Shown here: in pieces, positions 22,405 through 34,907 of the stretch
How positions within the stretch are numbered: the stretch's first letter is position 1
Layout: each line of letters begins with the position of its first letter
Origin: Hexactinellida sp. DTS-2022
Taxonomy: Eukaryota; Porifera; Hexactinellida
Direction: 5' to 3'
NCBI GenBank assembly: GCA_028753945.1
Contig: JAPNXP010000002.1
Span: 7,626,001 to 7,690,000, forward strand
Length of the DNA stretch: 64,000 bases
Notes under the pieces: model-generated
Databases searched by the model: none
What the model was told of the DNA's origin: nothing
Seen by the model: the letters and a program-made list of their open reading frames with translations, nothing else
Program-made: the position numbers and the translations under genes

Positions 22405-23600
22405 ATTTGGATTTCATTTGAATGACCGAATCGGATGTTACTATGAGCATGTTTATAGAGAGGTGTGGGCCGGAGAATTTCGCCTCGAGGGCCAGATCTG
22501 GCACGCCGGCCGGGAGTTTCCGAGCCTTGTTCAAAATTATGACAATCTGCAAAAGATGATTGAAAATGATAGCAATTTCAAATTCCTGAAAACAATACGC
22601 TCAACCACAGCATTCTGGCAACAAAAGCACAACGAATTGATGAGTATGATGCGACAACTAGGCTAACCTATATTTTCCTGACAATGTCTGCAGCTGAAAC
22701 TAAGTGGCCTGAATTGCTCAAAATATTAAAGGAGATCACGGAATTGTATACAATTATCATGTGATGACATAATAGATTTGCAGTGGAGTGAGAGAGCAGA
22801 CCTCATAAGCATAGGCGTCGTAACCCGGCCGGGTGCCCGGAAATGTCCGGGCGGCCCGGAAGGGTTGCTACTATGCTACTAATACTATACCCGGAGTTAC
22901 CCGGACATTACCCGGAATTTCCGGGCGGGCCGAAGGATTGACCTTTGCATTTACGACGCCTATGCTCATAAGGAGAAAACCTGTCACCAGTGCCAGGTAT
23001 TTCGATCATCGGTTAGGGAATTATTTATGGTTCTCAATGCGAAGGTTAGTACCCTTTGTGTATTAACTGACTTTTATTTGAGAATAGGATTCCAACATAG
23101 AGGGTCTCCTCATGTACATTCATTACTTTGGAACCAAAATGCACCAAAATATGGTAAAGCTAGTAATAGTGAAATTATAAATTTTATCAATGCTGCGATT
23201 ACATGCAATTTACCGAACGATGACAGTGTACTTAGTCAGAATGATATCCAATTACAGTTGCATAAACACACGCATACATGCTATAAGAAAAAGGAAATTA
23301 GACGTTGTCGATTTGGTATACCTTATCCTCCTAGGTTTCAACTCAAATTTTCGAGCCATTTAAATATAATGAAGAACTAACTACGAAGAAGGATAAATTG
23401 CTAATAGATTCCTATAAAAAGGCTAGAAAAAATATACAAGTTGATTGACGAAGTTGATAAGATAGATAGTTATTGATGGCTAAAGTCCTTCTGGAATTGG
23501 AAAGTCTAACTATCTTCCTTAGCTTGTATTCTCTTGACCCTCTTTATTATCTATCACTTAAAACAAAGTTTGACGGTCTAGCTCATATACATTCCAAGTT
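22405..23600 (+). pseudogene. Helitron Rep/helicase protein remnant (HUH domain)
   Basis: Plus-strand fragments give the Helitron-like N-terminal region and Rep nuclease. In order: FKFLKTIRSTTAFWQQKHNE and MMRQLG (22540-22660); after a frameshift, TMSAAETKWPELLKIL; WSERADLIR; then, beyond an inserted MITE, KPVTSARYFDHRLG; and finally GFQHRGSPHVHSLLW (about 23080), where HVH is the metal-binding HUH motif, followed by NAPKYG and a Cys/His cluster, HTHTCYKKKE..CRFGIPYPP. The Rep of Helitrons nicks and joins DNA for rolling-circle transposition. The helicase part is not recognisable, and only degenerate coding (KARKNI, LLELESLTIFLSLY) continues to about 23600. Several stops and frameshifts plus the MITE at 22810-22964 show it is dead. 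Confidence 0.85.
22810..22964. mobile_element. hAT MITE in Helitron Rep, perfect 8-bp TSD
   Basis: Ends CATAGGCGTCGTAA / TTTACGACGCCTATG, with CTCATAAG at 22802-22809 and 22965-22972. Interior very G+C-rich (CCCGGCCGGG, TGTCCGGGCGG). The same terminus style (CATAGGCG) occurs at 37769 and 63259. Confidence 0.9.
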
Positions 23601-23956
23601 ACAGTGAGGTATGTGAATATCGAACTAAATGACGTGTCATTATATTTAACATTAATTCAGATTTACTTTGAACAAAGTCTCTTGAGAAATTTGGGTAGTT
23701 ATCAATGCGATGTTAATGCCTATATAGTTTGTACTAACTAGTAGAACGGGGGAGACAGAGCTATAAATACAATTCGCATAAATTCATAAAGGTATTAGCA
23801 TTATATATATGCGAGTGCCGCAGGCCCGAGTGCAAGTTGTAAGAACGTGCGTAGCGCGGACGAGCAGCTTGATTAAGTTTTTCAGATGACAATCTTAGTT
23901 CCAAGTTATACTACAATAAACTCCCGTTATAACCATGAGGAAATAACTGCTTATAA
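23601..23956. other. Intergenic; G+C-rich Helitron-like stem
   Basis: Mostly AT-rich. Around 23810-23870 GCGAGTGCCGCAGGC and CGTGCGTAGCGCGGACG resemble Helitron 3' hairpins, but no CTRR end was fixed. Confidence 0.35.
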
Positions 23957-23960
23957 TTAA

Positions 23961-24594
23961 CTGTAGACTGCCTACTGATACACGTTGTGCCAGGAGGAAA
24001 ACAGGTCGATCAAATAATTCAAATTTCAAGAAAATTGGGATTTACACATGGTTTTGTACTCTCTATCGATTTCATTCAAAAAATCAAAATTTTCAGAAAT
24101 TGTTATGATGACGTAGCTTGAAAGTGAACTGCTGCAGTTGCCCGCCACTTGCTTTTGTAAATTCTAAATATTATAATTTCACCGTAAATACCCGAAAGAA
24201 GATATTAGACTAAATAATATCTATTTTAGTATATTTGGTTTGGCTAATACAGATTTGTGAAAATAATACTCAAATAGAGGTATTTAGTAATCCATGGTTC
24301 ATAAAAACAGATTAGTCGATATTTCACAATGATGTAACTTTCGTTTACTGAAACGGATTTGTACAATTTTTGAAAACTGATAGCTGATAACATAGTCGTC
24401 ATTGTTCAAGTTTATAAACAAAGGATTGCATACATGTTAACGGCGTTTTATCGATTTAAGGAGAAAGTATGTGTCATCACTTTTTCTCGAAATCCTCCAG
24501 TAAATTTTTTCCATAATTCTAGTATGTTAATATATTATTGTGCTCTTTATGGATTTCAAATTAATAGGTTGTAAATAATAAATACATAGAACTG
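23961..24594 (+). mobile_element. TTAA MITE family C, left part, split by 11-kb element
   Basis: TTAA at 23957-23960 then CTGTAGACTGCC. It matches 4619-5240 up to ATACATAGAACTG, where the 11.1-kb element starts. The remaining ~50 bp of the MITE (ACTACAGGGTAGG ... GGCAGTCTACGG, TTAA) resume at 35700-35754. Confidence 0.85.
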
Positions 24595-24745
24595 TTGTGT
24601 GGTATTTTGAGACGCTGTGGTATTTTGAGACGCCCATATGATACACTCTATACACCATGGATGTGCTATTACAAATTAGACTGTGGTATTTTGAGACGCT
24701 GTGGTATTCTGAGGCGCAACTATACAAGGCAAATTTTATCCACTC
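24595..24745 (+). repeat. Left TIR with paired 18-bp motifs
   Basis: TGTGGTATTTTGAGACGC occurs twice head-to-tail at the outer edge and twice (second copy TGTGGTATTCTGAGGCGC) about 80 bp inward. Between the pairs lies ATGATACACTCTATACACCA. A fifth, single copy (TGTGGTATTTCGAGGCGC) is at about 24834. Such paired subterminal motifs are typical transposase-binding sites (inference). Confidence 0.85.
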
Positions 24746-24849
24746 TAACTATAAGTTTACTGAACATTTAATGTTATACTAAATTATTAATTTAATAATT
24801 AAATTGTGAATTTGATACTTAGTATCCAATCTACTGTGGTATTTCGAGG

Positions 24850-25156
24850 CGCTGGTAGTGAAAAGAATTTTCCACTTTACAGATTAATTGTAATCCACTA
24901 GCTTTATTAAAAGCAGGTGTTTATTAATTAATACGTAGTAGCAACTCAACTTTATTTCATTAATTGACACAACAAACATCTAAATAATAAAGTATACAAA
25001 TTATTTTAGTTTCCAATGATATCCCTCCACTTCTCGGAGCCCTCCAGCTAAGTCTCCATGTTTCGCAGTTTTCTACTCTTCTCCCTAATTTTTCTTTTCA
25101 AAGCATTTCTCTCATCCTGCCATACTCTTCTCTCATTCTTCAGGGATCCTCTGCTC
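24850..25156 (-). pseudogene. Element 3' region with coiled-coil exon
   Basis: On the minus strand 25020-25156 reads NERRVWQDERNALKRKIRE and RKLRNMET, then a TAG, then KWRDIIGN and a stop. Its N-terminal continuation, TLTEEIQNQPKSRSSCQDA, is at 25860-25960 on the other side of MITE A. A homologous segment is at 49540-49700 in the shorter relative. A highly charged, helix-forming C-terminus is suggested; function unknown. Confidence 0.55.
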
Positions 25157-25160
25157 TTAA

Positions 25161-25851
25161 GGAGATAGAATATCAAATTTTAAACACCCGATAACCCCCA
25201 ATTATTATTGCGTTTTTAGACATGACTTTTTAGTAGGAACAAATAACAGTATTATCACAATTCTCTAAAATGAAAATTTGAATTAGATATTGATAGTTGT
25301 AAAATAGCCTAATAGTGAATCCATACTAGTCAATAAAAGTTCTAGCTATTTACTCCATTAGGCGCAAGTTCTATTATAGTGCAAGTTTAACTCTACTACA
25401 TTAGTAGAAGGGATTTCGCCACATAGAATTTTCGATATCGATTTTATTCTTTTTTTGTATAGATTTTCAAATAATCACTCGATTTTATCAGAATTTTGGC
25501 ATTATATAATTATTAACTCTATAACTTTGTATTAAAGTTGAAAATCGACGCGGCGAAATTTTATCTACTACTGATAAGGATCATTTTTGATGGATAGTTT
25601 TTTTTTCTCCGACTTATACTTTTTGAGATATGCGAGCTATACAAAGGTCACTATCCGGAAATCGTGAGGAATTTTTTTTGTACAATTTGACGGCGACTTT
25701 GACCTTTGGAGACGTCAAAAAAGTTCAAAAATGTTCGATTCGAATTTTTCTTTCGGAATTGGATAGATACTGTATTAAAGAATAGTTGGAATGCTGAAAC
25801 AAGAATTTTGCATGTTTGAATAATATACATTAAATTTGATATTCTATCTCC
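25161..25851. mobile_element. TTAA MITE family A, complete (691 bp)
   Basis: Ends GGAGATAGAATATCAAATTT and its complement, with TTAA at 25157-25160 and 25852-25855. The empty site is visible in the relative at about 49680 (CTTTTAATTAAAG), confirming TTAA duplication. It interrupts a coding exon of the 11-kb element. Confidence 0.9.
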
Positions 25852-26747
25852 TTAATTAAAAGAATCAATTACTTAAAATTGATCGACTGCATCTTGGCAG
25901 CTCGATCTGCTCTTCGGCTGATTCTGAATTTCTTCTGTCAACGTCTCGTCCACATAAATCATTGAAACCATCCTAATTCAATATTTCTAAACTGTAACCT
26001 ATTTATAGTTTCTAAGTTTATACATCTTTGATCAAATAGAAAGACTCACGAAGTAATCACGAATATCATGTGCATTGATCATTAAATTTGATGTAATCCG
26101 AACTAATAGCTTATATTCTTTAATCAAATCCGGAATTAAATGGAATGCGTTAGTCATTTATCACTTCCGATTACAAGAATGAGGAACTGGTTCCCAAAAC
26201 GATTACTAACTTCGATATCTTGCAAGTCTTAATTTTTTTCTATCTAAGGCATTTTGTTGGCTAACGGTGTCCTTAACATGAATATAATTTTTTCCTATGG
26301 TGCTATGCTAATCTCTTATTATTTCGCTTTTCGTAACAGTTCTCTGGCATTAACTTTTAAGGTAAAAACATATGTAATTTCATTCTGAAAGTAAATTCTT
26401 CGTATAAGCGTGATTATTTTAAAAATAGAATAAGAGCGTCTATCCATACAACACGTTTTATAAACATGATATATGCAAATATACTTGTTCTAGAATGTTC
26501 TAATTCACAACAGAGCTTCTAGGTATTATACCTGTTGAAAAAGGTTAACGTACCCGATCGGTGATTAATCAATTCTACGATACAGAATTTAATCACACAT
26601 CGTCCGGGGACAGATTTTGTTGATAATATACTGATTTATTTGGTATTTTGCATACTATTCTGTTGATAGTTCGTTTTTGATGAAAATAATACTGGCACAT
26701 TTGAGAGTAGGCATCATATAGTGTATAAATATTTTGTCAAACCTTAA

Positions 26748-27464
26748 GGTTAAATTACGGCAGATTCACCCAAAAAAACACATGAATTTAGTTTTGAAGT
26801 GGGAGTTTGAATTTCACATATATGATGGAAGACATTATGGCTATATCGAAACTGAAAACAAAATCTAATTATCTTCTATAAATTCGAAATTATTTGGCTT
26901 GCAGTATTATATAATACAAAAGTCCCATAGGGGGATTTTTCAGACTCCACCTGATAAGTGTGTGGTTTACAAGATCATTATTTGCTATAGACCTGTACTG
27001 TGTGATCTATCAGATAGATCATCGTTATGGGCGGTTGGTGGGCGGTTTAGAATTTTGATAAGATCTAAATAAAAAATATTGCGACCTTTTGAAACCAAAA
27101 AATGAATAAAAAGGTTTTCTTTTTATGCGAAATTTGATTAAATGCTTGATAAAAAAAATTCCAAGTCATAATTCAAAAATGTAAACCGTCTACCAACTCC
27201 TTACGCTTAAAATCTTTAAAAATTGATTCTGATAACAAACATTGATGGCCGCATTGCCAAATTACCGCATAATATCTACCACCACCTTTGGAAATCGCCC
27301 TATGGGAGATTTGTATTAGCCAAATTTTGAAACCGACAAAAAATAAAAAGTTTAATAGATGGGGACATTTTCTTTTTGGTTTATTGATTTGTATCGTATA
27401 AAAATATAGTTCTCACAATTACAGATTAATACAAGAACTTTCATTCACGTGGGGTAATTTAACC
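26748..27464. mobile_element. TTAA MITE family B, complete (717 bp)
   Basis: Ends GGTTAAATTACGGC and GGGGTAATTTAACC, with TTAA at 26744-26747 and 27465-27468. Copies at 33314-34033 (inverted), 36829-37510 (partial) and 55193-55898. Confidence 0.9.
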
Positions 27465-27599
27465 TTAAACTATCATAATTTTGTCTGAATCCAATTCCGT
27501 AGCCCCCTGTCTCCGGCATTAACATTATATTTAGAAAACGCCATAAAGAGGTCCCCACACCTTTCAAAATATGATGTAATATTCGAAAACATTACCATC

Positions 27600-28030
27600 C
27601 AACTTGAAATGGATTAATAATGTGACCAGGAAGTTAGAACTAAGCTCTAGTGTTGTTTTTAATTTCCAAGTTTATGGTCACATCACTGAAATGACACCAC
27701 CATATATGGGCATGCGAATTTATAAAATTGTAGCGATTTGGATTATGGTCTCAATTGTTCTACCAATGAGTTTGTAATGGAATATTTATGTCATTATATG
27801 GTTAGAGCTAAGCTCTAGCGTCTATACTTTAGGAGAGAGTAAATTTGCTGCGTAATCAGAAATCGGCACATTACATGCCCATATAGGGATCATTTTGTAA
27901 ACGGTGCGTCTTAGGGTCATAAAATGTATTATTGAGGGATAGGAAGTTGGGTATTGCGAGCATTTTGAGACGTATAGTAAGATTCTAGCACCTTGGGTGC
28001 CTGAGAACAATAAAATGTTCCCTCGAATTA
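27600..28030. repeat. Family D repeat copy
   Basis: Matches 15540-15930 in order and spacing (CACCATATATGGGCATG, AGAGCTAAGCTC, GGGTGCCTGAGA). Confidence 0.7.
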
Positions 28031-28514
28031 GATTATAGGCCAAAAAAGTTGTAAATTTCACATATTAAGTATTTTTTTTGATCAATTGTTGCTTATTTTC
28101 GTCAATGATAGCTTGAATAGAGTTTTGATACTACCAATCTCACCATTGTTGAGGAAAACAATACTGATAATCTTTTAAAGTCGTGAAACCAGGGATCCGC
28201 TCTACACAATAGGTCATAACTCTGAGAATACGCTTGGACGAGACTCCAAACCATGTATAAACGATATTTATGATCCTTCGGCAGTGCTTGGTAAAAAAAA
28301 AAAAATCGGGTCATGTTGAGTTTTGGACTAAATTTTCGGTTTTTTTCATGTTAAGGACACCCCTAATATCATATTTATAATTCTTATAATTGAAAGATTT
28401 AACTCTCTAATCCACTTGCCTTAAAAAAGACAGGATCTAGTCAAGCTATAGGCATTTTCCCTTATAGATTAATTAATTAAAAAATACCATAAATTAAAAT
28501 ACTAGTAAAGTACA

Positions 28515-28598
28515 ACTTTATTTAATCTTATGAATTAACAAAAAACACATTACAAAACTTTATTTAATCTTATGAATTAACAAAAAACACATTACAAA
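28515..28598. repeat. Tandem duplication, 42-bp unit
   Basis: Two identical adjacent copies of a 42-bp unit (ACTTTATTTAATCTTATGAA start). Appears recent because no differences were seen. Confidence 0.9.
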
Positions 28599-28680
28599 CT
28601 AAAGTCTAATACTCTTCTTCTAATTAAATAATTCTTTACTTAATCTGAATCTATATCCCCCATTCGTATTATCGTTTGTT

Positions 28681-28899
28681 TTAATTTTCTGATTTTTTTT
28701 TCAAATGCTTTTTTTCGATTTCCCATTCCGCCCTTTTCATATCTCTATACGCTTTGTGTTCATCAATCATTTTGCATGTCTCTACCATCATGCTCATTTT
28801 TTTTTCTTCGTATTCTTTTTCCATCTGTTCAATTAATTGAATATAGTATCTATCTGAAGAATCATCCATTATAGCTGTAATTACTTTTGCATATTTCAT
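28681..28899 (-). CDS. Small coiled-coil ORF inside the 11-kb element
   Basis: A 72-codon ATG-initiated minus-strand frame. From residue 20 on it is nearly all charged and helical (QLIEQMEKEYEEKKM, MKRAEWEIEKKHLKKK), predicting a coiled coil with a basic end. It lies on the same strand as, and downstream of, the integrase-OTU gene, beyond the right border of the 2.1-kb insert. It may be a separate small protein or a further exon of the same gene. No family recognised. Confidence 0.4.
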   Translation of the reverse strand: MKYAKVITAIMDDSSDRYYIQLIEQMEKEYEEKKMSMMVETCKMIDEHKAYRDMKRAEWEIEKKHLKKKSEN

Positions 28900-29500
28900 G
28901 TGGTATTTATAGTTGTAAGTTGTAAATCATTGTAGCACAAAACTGAGTCATGAAACATTAAAAACGTAATTTGGGCCAAGTGCACACATTGTGGAAGCTT
29001 AAAATACTTCCTAAGTAACACGATATCTAATTTATCTAACTACTAGTTTATTATCTTATTTCTCCACTTTATTTGGCTACAATACATACCTTATTACTCC
29101 CTGATTATATTTTTGATTATAAAAATTATGTCTAACTAAAAGCAAATTATATTAAAAATTTACTTTTATCACCCTGTTATTAAGATTAGCCACTATTATG
29201 CATTGATATCTTTTATTAATAAATTTAATGGGAAATATCAGAGTAACAGTTTCAGAAAGATGTTATAAATATACCACATAACTAACGTGTAAAGGATATA
29301 AACTAATCCATCAAAATACACAAATTCAGGACGGGAACTACTTGTTCTGGCTTGTACAATGTTCAGGCTCGATTCTTCTCGCAGAGTAATAAGATAAAAA
29401 TGTCTTGATAACTGCCTGTTAGTAAGCTATATGGAAAGATAATTGATTATGCTGTGCGCTGTGAAGTAGTGTTAATTAATTAATTTATTAATGAATAAAT
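28900..29500. other. Element interior, no feature recognised
   Basis: AT-rich. No motif or open frame of note. Confidence 0.4.
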
Positions 29501-29504
29501 AGTA

Positions 29505-29700
29505 GGTTGGTCCCTCAGGGCTGCAGCTAGCTACTAAAGAGTAGTTTCGCTGTGAGTGTACTTGGAACACACTCTGTACCTTTCCCCAACCGCGAGCCTA
29601 ACGGTTGAGGGATGTCAAGAGCTTACCTGAGAACACCTAACTTATCTCTTGACACCATTAGCGGGACCTAGGCTCAGGACAATTTACCCATTACATGAGA
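29505..29700. repeat. Dispersed repeat shared with 46625-46700
   Basis: TCGGTCCCTCAGGGCT-like start and TACCTTTCCCC ... GAGCCTA words recur in the same order at 46630-46700. It may be a SINE or MITE fragment; no tRNA-like boxes were recognised. Confidence 0.5.
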
Positions 29701-30263
29701 CTGAGGGTTTTTATTAAACAGAAGGTTTAATAAAAACTATGATAAGTTATCACAACGAAAGTTTTAACTTAGCTAACTGAAAGGAATGGAAATTTTGGCT
29801 AGTTATTATCTCAGTATTCCACAACAACAACCAAATTATAGCCAGACATTTGTACTGAAATTAGATACTCTTTTTTATGGCATACGACAGCGCTATATAA
29901 CAATTATTAATTAATATCGTTTCTAGCTGCTGTACCTAGTGTAGTATTAGTAAATTAATTATTATTTCTTTTTAATTAAAAACCAGTTTGTTTGTAAATT
30001 GTTCTAATTTCCTATTATAATTTAATCGAGAGTTCGCTATATGTTTATGAAACTGGATAAACGGAAGAATTGGCATGGGAAATTTTGTTGATCTAGTTTC
30101 AGGTATTATGAAGAACCCTAAGAAGGCGAGGCGGTTTCCAATGTACCTAAAACTTAAAAGAAATAAACGCAAACAATATTAACTACAATTAAAAAAATAA
30201 CTTTAAAACTCACTTGATTCCATAGGTATCTCACTTACCTATTTGTTGTCATCTTTTATTTAC
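29701..30263. other. Element interior between OTU exon and downstream ORF
   Basis: AT-rich, probably intron. The minus frame at 29972-30172 has no recognised motif. Confidence 0.4.
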
Positions 30264-31548
30264 CTTGTAGATAACAGCTCGTCTCTCGCCACTGGGGATG
30301 TGCCGTTGCAGGTCACGTTTCCATTATCTGGGCTCACCATGATAGGGATTGCGTTGCTTGAATAACCTCGAGCAGAGGTCCCCACAAAGTTCGATGTACC
30401 TTGTCTTTGAGCGCTTTCGAAAGAGTGTTGTGAGTTGTTATTACACTGTTAGGACTTCATCTGTTGTAGTTCCATAAGTCGGGATAGGAGATTTCAGCAT
30501 TGATACAACAGGTTCATAATGTAGGACGAAATTTTTGATGTAAAGATTGGCAGTCGGGCTGTTAGTAGATCTGAGCAAGCTCCAACGCACATGACGAATT
30601 ACAGACTCTGGCATTCTATAATCGTTGTTAGCAACGTAGATATCGGCATTCAGAATAGCAGAAGCAGCCATAATTTCAACATCACTTCCCCAAATGGATT
30701 CACGATAGATAGCATTTTCGTGTGTGAGGTAATGACACGGTGTTGTTTGCTTTGATTTAAAATACCATCCAAGTTTTGTTGTCCCCTCACTGGCTATAAA
30801 TCGGCATATAATGGAACGAAGCTGTAGGTGGCTGTTTTCACTCCCAGTAATTATTTTGGAGAGACATCTGAAGAGACAATTACCATCTCCTTTGATTTTC
30901 TCTGTCAGCTCTGGTTCGTATTTGCTTAGTGGCTGTCCAACGAGATCCGATGGTTGCTTGCTAACTGAATCAAATGTTATCCCCAAGAGAACACATTTAC
31001 TACGCTGCCAATTCTCATCTATAACAATAATTTTGGGTCATCCGGATAGGCATCTGTAATAACGGTTTGATCTTTTTCGTCGAACGTGTCCCATAGCATT
31101 GTATTGAGATACTCCATCGCCTAATAAAGGTATATAGGAATCATTAAGTATAATAAAATTACACAATTAATTAGAGCATCCATATAAGGTATCTCAATAA
31201 TATTGTGTAGAATACTTACCACGAAATACAGTATTTTGTGTGTATGTCTAGCACGCTCATTATCTGTAAAACTAGGATAAATATCTGGTGTCCATTCCAT
31301 TACAGTCTCAATTATGTCTCTCTTCTACAGATATATAAATACAATGGATATAAGTTGTGTTTAACTAATCTAAAATTTTCTAATTTATACTCGGTTAGAC
31401 TTACAATTTTATCTTCTTTTTCACCATTCAAAAACTGAAATAAATAGGTGTTGGGAGTATAGATATGTTGTTTGTTTAAGCTTCTGTACAATTTCTCATG
31501 TAAAGGAGTCGCGAAGGTTCCTTGGAGAATATTCTGTTTTAGAATTTC
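30264..31548 (-). pseudogene. Ginger1-like protein, OTU protease half (exons 7-9)
   Basis: Minus-strand exons with good borders: 31405-31548 (begins EILKQNILQG, ends EKEDKI, donor GTAAGT); 31220-31324 (KRDIIETVMEW ... KILYFV, donor GTAAGT); and from 31130 leftward. The last contains the OTU cysteine-protease core: GDGNCLFRCLS holds the catalytic Asp and Cys, WGSDVEIMAAS.. and ADIYVANN follow, and FVLHYEPV holds the catalytic His. OTU enzymes cleave ubiquitin; their role in Ginger transposition is unknown. One frameshift is needed near 31038 (joining DDPK to VIDENWQ) and another near 30440, after which coding runs on to a donor at 30264 (DNGNVTCNGT is shared with the relative at 50200). Most likely one polypeptide with the integrase; a separate gene is possible. 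Confidence 0.8.
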
Positions 31549-33313
31549 CTAGAAATTCAAAAAAATGATGAAGTAATCATTATTGCCTGGAAGTTTATGA
31601 GATAACTGAAATTGACATCAATTGGAGAAGTAAATTATAAAATAACAATGACTTCTCAACAATAATTCAGGAATGTAAAGAGAATGGAATCCTTACTTTG
31701 AAAGTAGTTAGATGTGTAAATATAGATACTGCTGTAAATCCATAGAGATTCAGGCAAGTCTAAAATTGAATATTTTCAATTAAATTGACACTAATTTCTA
31801 ATTATGTATGATTTGATCAATAGTATCTGTGATGTGTCGACACCTATGCTCGAATCGAGGTTTACTTTCTTCTTAGTGTTTCTTACAAAATAAGGACGTG
31901 TGATATGGATTGGAATTTTCTTGTCTTTTTTGGCTCCTAATTCTGTCTGAGAAATAGTAACATGACTATCTGTTACTTTCGACACCGTGTAAGGCCCAAT
32001 ATATTTTGATTGCTTCTTCGTTTTGGGTAAGTGTTTGATCTTTGGCATGTTAGTGTATATGATCTTATCATCCATCTTCAGAGAGGCACTACAGATGTCA
32101 TAATGATAATAAAATGTGAGTAAGAAAACATTGTTGAATATATAAAGCTCAACTAACCGTCCTTCGTTGACCTTCTTATCATACTGCATCTTCTGTTTTA
32201 TTTGCTCAAAGTTGATACTATCCATTGCTGATTGCTGTGTAGAAGTACGAGATTCATCAATACTAGTAACTTCTTCTTGGGGAATGTCAAGTGGTGGAGA
32301 AAAGATGTCTGATATTTCTTCAATATCATCGAGTGGAGGAATGAATTCGCTCATAATAGCATCGTCTATTGTAAAATCTTCTTCAGTGTTGCACTGCAGG
32401 TTGTTAATGGTCGATAGAAGATCTTGATGCCTGGACTCTCTTCCCCACATAACCTTGAATGGAGTTTGTCCATGGGACCTTTTAAAGGTAGAATTCATTG
32501 TTATTGCAGCAGCTTTTAGAAGATTTGTCCAATGATCCCCAGTCTGGATCTCCATTTTGTTCAGTTTACTAAAAAAGAACTTTCATAGTTGGTATATTAT
32601 CCTAAATCATGCATTCGAAATGTTGTTATCATTTACTAGTTAACTAATAACACTACCTTTTGAGAATCTTATTGTGTGCTTCGACTAAACCGTTAGCCAT
32701 CGGGTGGTATGCACGAGTGCTACGATTTTCAACTCCTAATTTCCGGTGAAATTCCTGAAATATCTATGAATAATACAAGCAAAATTACAATCGAATACGT
32801 ACTAATATTATAAAAATACATATTTAGCAATATGTCACTGATAATATTCGATTAGAATGTAGAAAAATGATTATGCAACTCACATTACTTGTAAACTCCC
32901 TTCCTTGGTCGTGCTGAATAATATCGGGTAATCCCATATCGAGGTAGATATCCTTAAGATTCTGGATTACTTCTTCTGATGTCTTCGACTTGAGAGCGCG
33001 CACTGCAACGTATTTGCTCAGATAACAAACAGTGACTAAGATGTGTTTATATCCATCTTTGCTCTCAGAGAAATCACATATAAGGTCCATCCCTATATGT
33101 TTCCACGTTTTAGATGGAGGTGGGATTGGTTGGAGCTTCTTTTGCGGTTGTGGTGGCAAGGCCGCTGTCATCTGACATGTATGGCAAGTCCTTACCTTTA
33201 TTATACAAGAAAGTCATTATAATATGGCATTTTTTAATAATTTTGTATTAGTTACAGCATCGATATCTAATTACACCATTATATAAAATTCGTAAATGGT
33301 TGATTAAAGTTAA

Positions 33314-34033
33314 GGTTAAATTACCCCACGTGAATGAAAGTTCTTGTATTAATCTGTAATTGTGAGAAATATATACCTATCCGATACAAATCAATAAACC
33401 AAAAAGAAAATGTCCCTATCTATTATACTTTTTATTTTTTGTCGGTTTCAAAATTTGGCTAATACAAATCTCCCATAGGGCGATTTCCAAAAGTGGTGGT
33501 AGATATTATGCGGTAATTTGGCAATGCGGCCATCAATGTTTGCTTTCAGAATCAATATTTAAAGATTATAAGCGTACGGAGTAGGTAGACGGTTTACATT
33601 TTTAAATTATGACTTGGAAATTTTTTTATCAAGCATTTTATCAAATTTCGCATTAAAAGATGACCTTTTTATTCATTTTTTGGTTCCAAAAGGTCGCAAT
33701 ATTTTTTATTTAGATCTTATCAAAATTGTAAACCACTCACCAACCGCCCATAACGATGATCTATCTGATAGATCACACAGTACAGGTCTTTAGCAAATAA
33801 TGATCTTGCAAATCACACACTTATCAGGTGGAGTCTGAAAAAATCCCCCTATGGGACTTTTGTATTAGCATAATACTGCAAGCCCAATAATTTCGAATTT
33901 ATGGAAGATAATTAGATTTCGTTTTCAGTTTCGATATAGCTATAATGTCTTCCATCATATATGTGAAATTCAAACTCCCACCTTCAAAACTAAATTCATG
34001 TGTTTTTTTGGGTGAATCTGCCGTAATTTAACC
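33314..34033. mobile_element. TTAA MITE family B, inverted, in intron 2
   Basis: TTAA at 33310-33313 and 34034-34037. 720 bp, highly similar to 26748-27464 in reverse complement. It lies between exons 2 and 3 of the integrase gene. Confidence 0.9.
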
Positions 34034-34037
34034 TTAA

Positions 34038-34907
34038 CTGAACATTATAAAAATAAATATAAAAACAATTTGGGATCTTGCGAAATCATGATAGTTGCTA
34101 TTAGTCGTCAAAATAAAATGCTTTACTAATTAGACAATCTAGAACTTAATAATTACGATTACAGCACATGGATGATTCAACTGAAATGTTCCACTAACAC
34201 TGCATTCTAATGCTATTTTGGGATGTACGTACATCAATTAGAATAGAAATATAATAGAACTCGATTAAGGCGTACCAGCCTTGGGAAATAAGACAAAGTA
34301 CGTACTAACGGAAGGCATGTCGAAATCCGTATGCATAATCCACAGGTCGAAATGCTGACTTGTTGAATTGTGTAAATACGATGTAAAGGGTATACAGTCT
34401 TCAAACATACTCAACGATAATATAAAAGTATTTTGGTTGTCACGTACTCAGACAATCAAAACACTAACGAAGTTCTGCTGACAATTTTCTAAGAGTACAT
34501 ACTAGCAGAATTTAGTTGGGAATAGAAATTGGTACGTCTGATTCGAGTATGTACTGAATTGATAATTGCAATGCAATTTACCCAGTAATTGTAAAATAAA
34601 TCAAATGAATATATCTACATAACATTACAAATTGATTTTAATTGAAAATAAATCGAACTAATAGTAGGTTAAGGGATAATTATATAATTATATAATCGTT
34701 AGGAAATAGGGAAATTTTTCGTACAGAAGTCAAAGATTAGATTGGTTGAAGTTGCAAAATGAGGACCAGGGTGATCCAGTTGGCTATAATTTGAAAAGTA
34801 ACTACTTTTTCCTATTTTGAGTAGATAAGTTACCCTTATTATTTAAGCAATTTTAATTCGAAAGACATCAAATACAAATTGTTCAAATAAATTTCATTAT
34901 CATATTA
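34038..34907. other. Intron sequence of the integrase gene
   Basis: AT-rich, no feature recognised. The donor GTAAGT is at 34908-34913 (minus strand). Confidence 0.5.

Larger units (their letters stand above)
26266..28361. mobile_element. 2.1-kb element with 17-bp perfect ends
   Basis: GGTGTCCTTAACATGAA at 26266-26282 and its exact reverse complement at 28345-28361. CTAA occurs on both sides one base out, a possible 4-bp duplication. It contains MITE B (26748-27464) and a family D segment (27600-28030). No transposase recognised. Absent from the homologous position of the relative near 50080, so it is an insertion. Confidence 0.7.

Noticed and set aside
29505-29640. tRNA-derived SINE
   Set aside because: No convincing A and B boxes or tRNA fold; left as a dispersed repeat.
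31791-33195. Gypsy LTR retrotransposon
   Set aside because: Integrase is Gypsy-like, but there are introns, no LTRs and no reverse transcriptase or protease, and the locus is bounded by TIRs with an OTU domain in the same gene.
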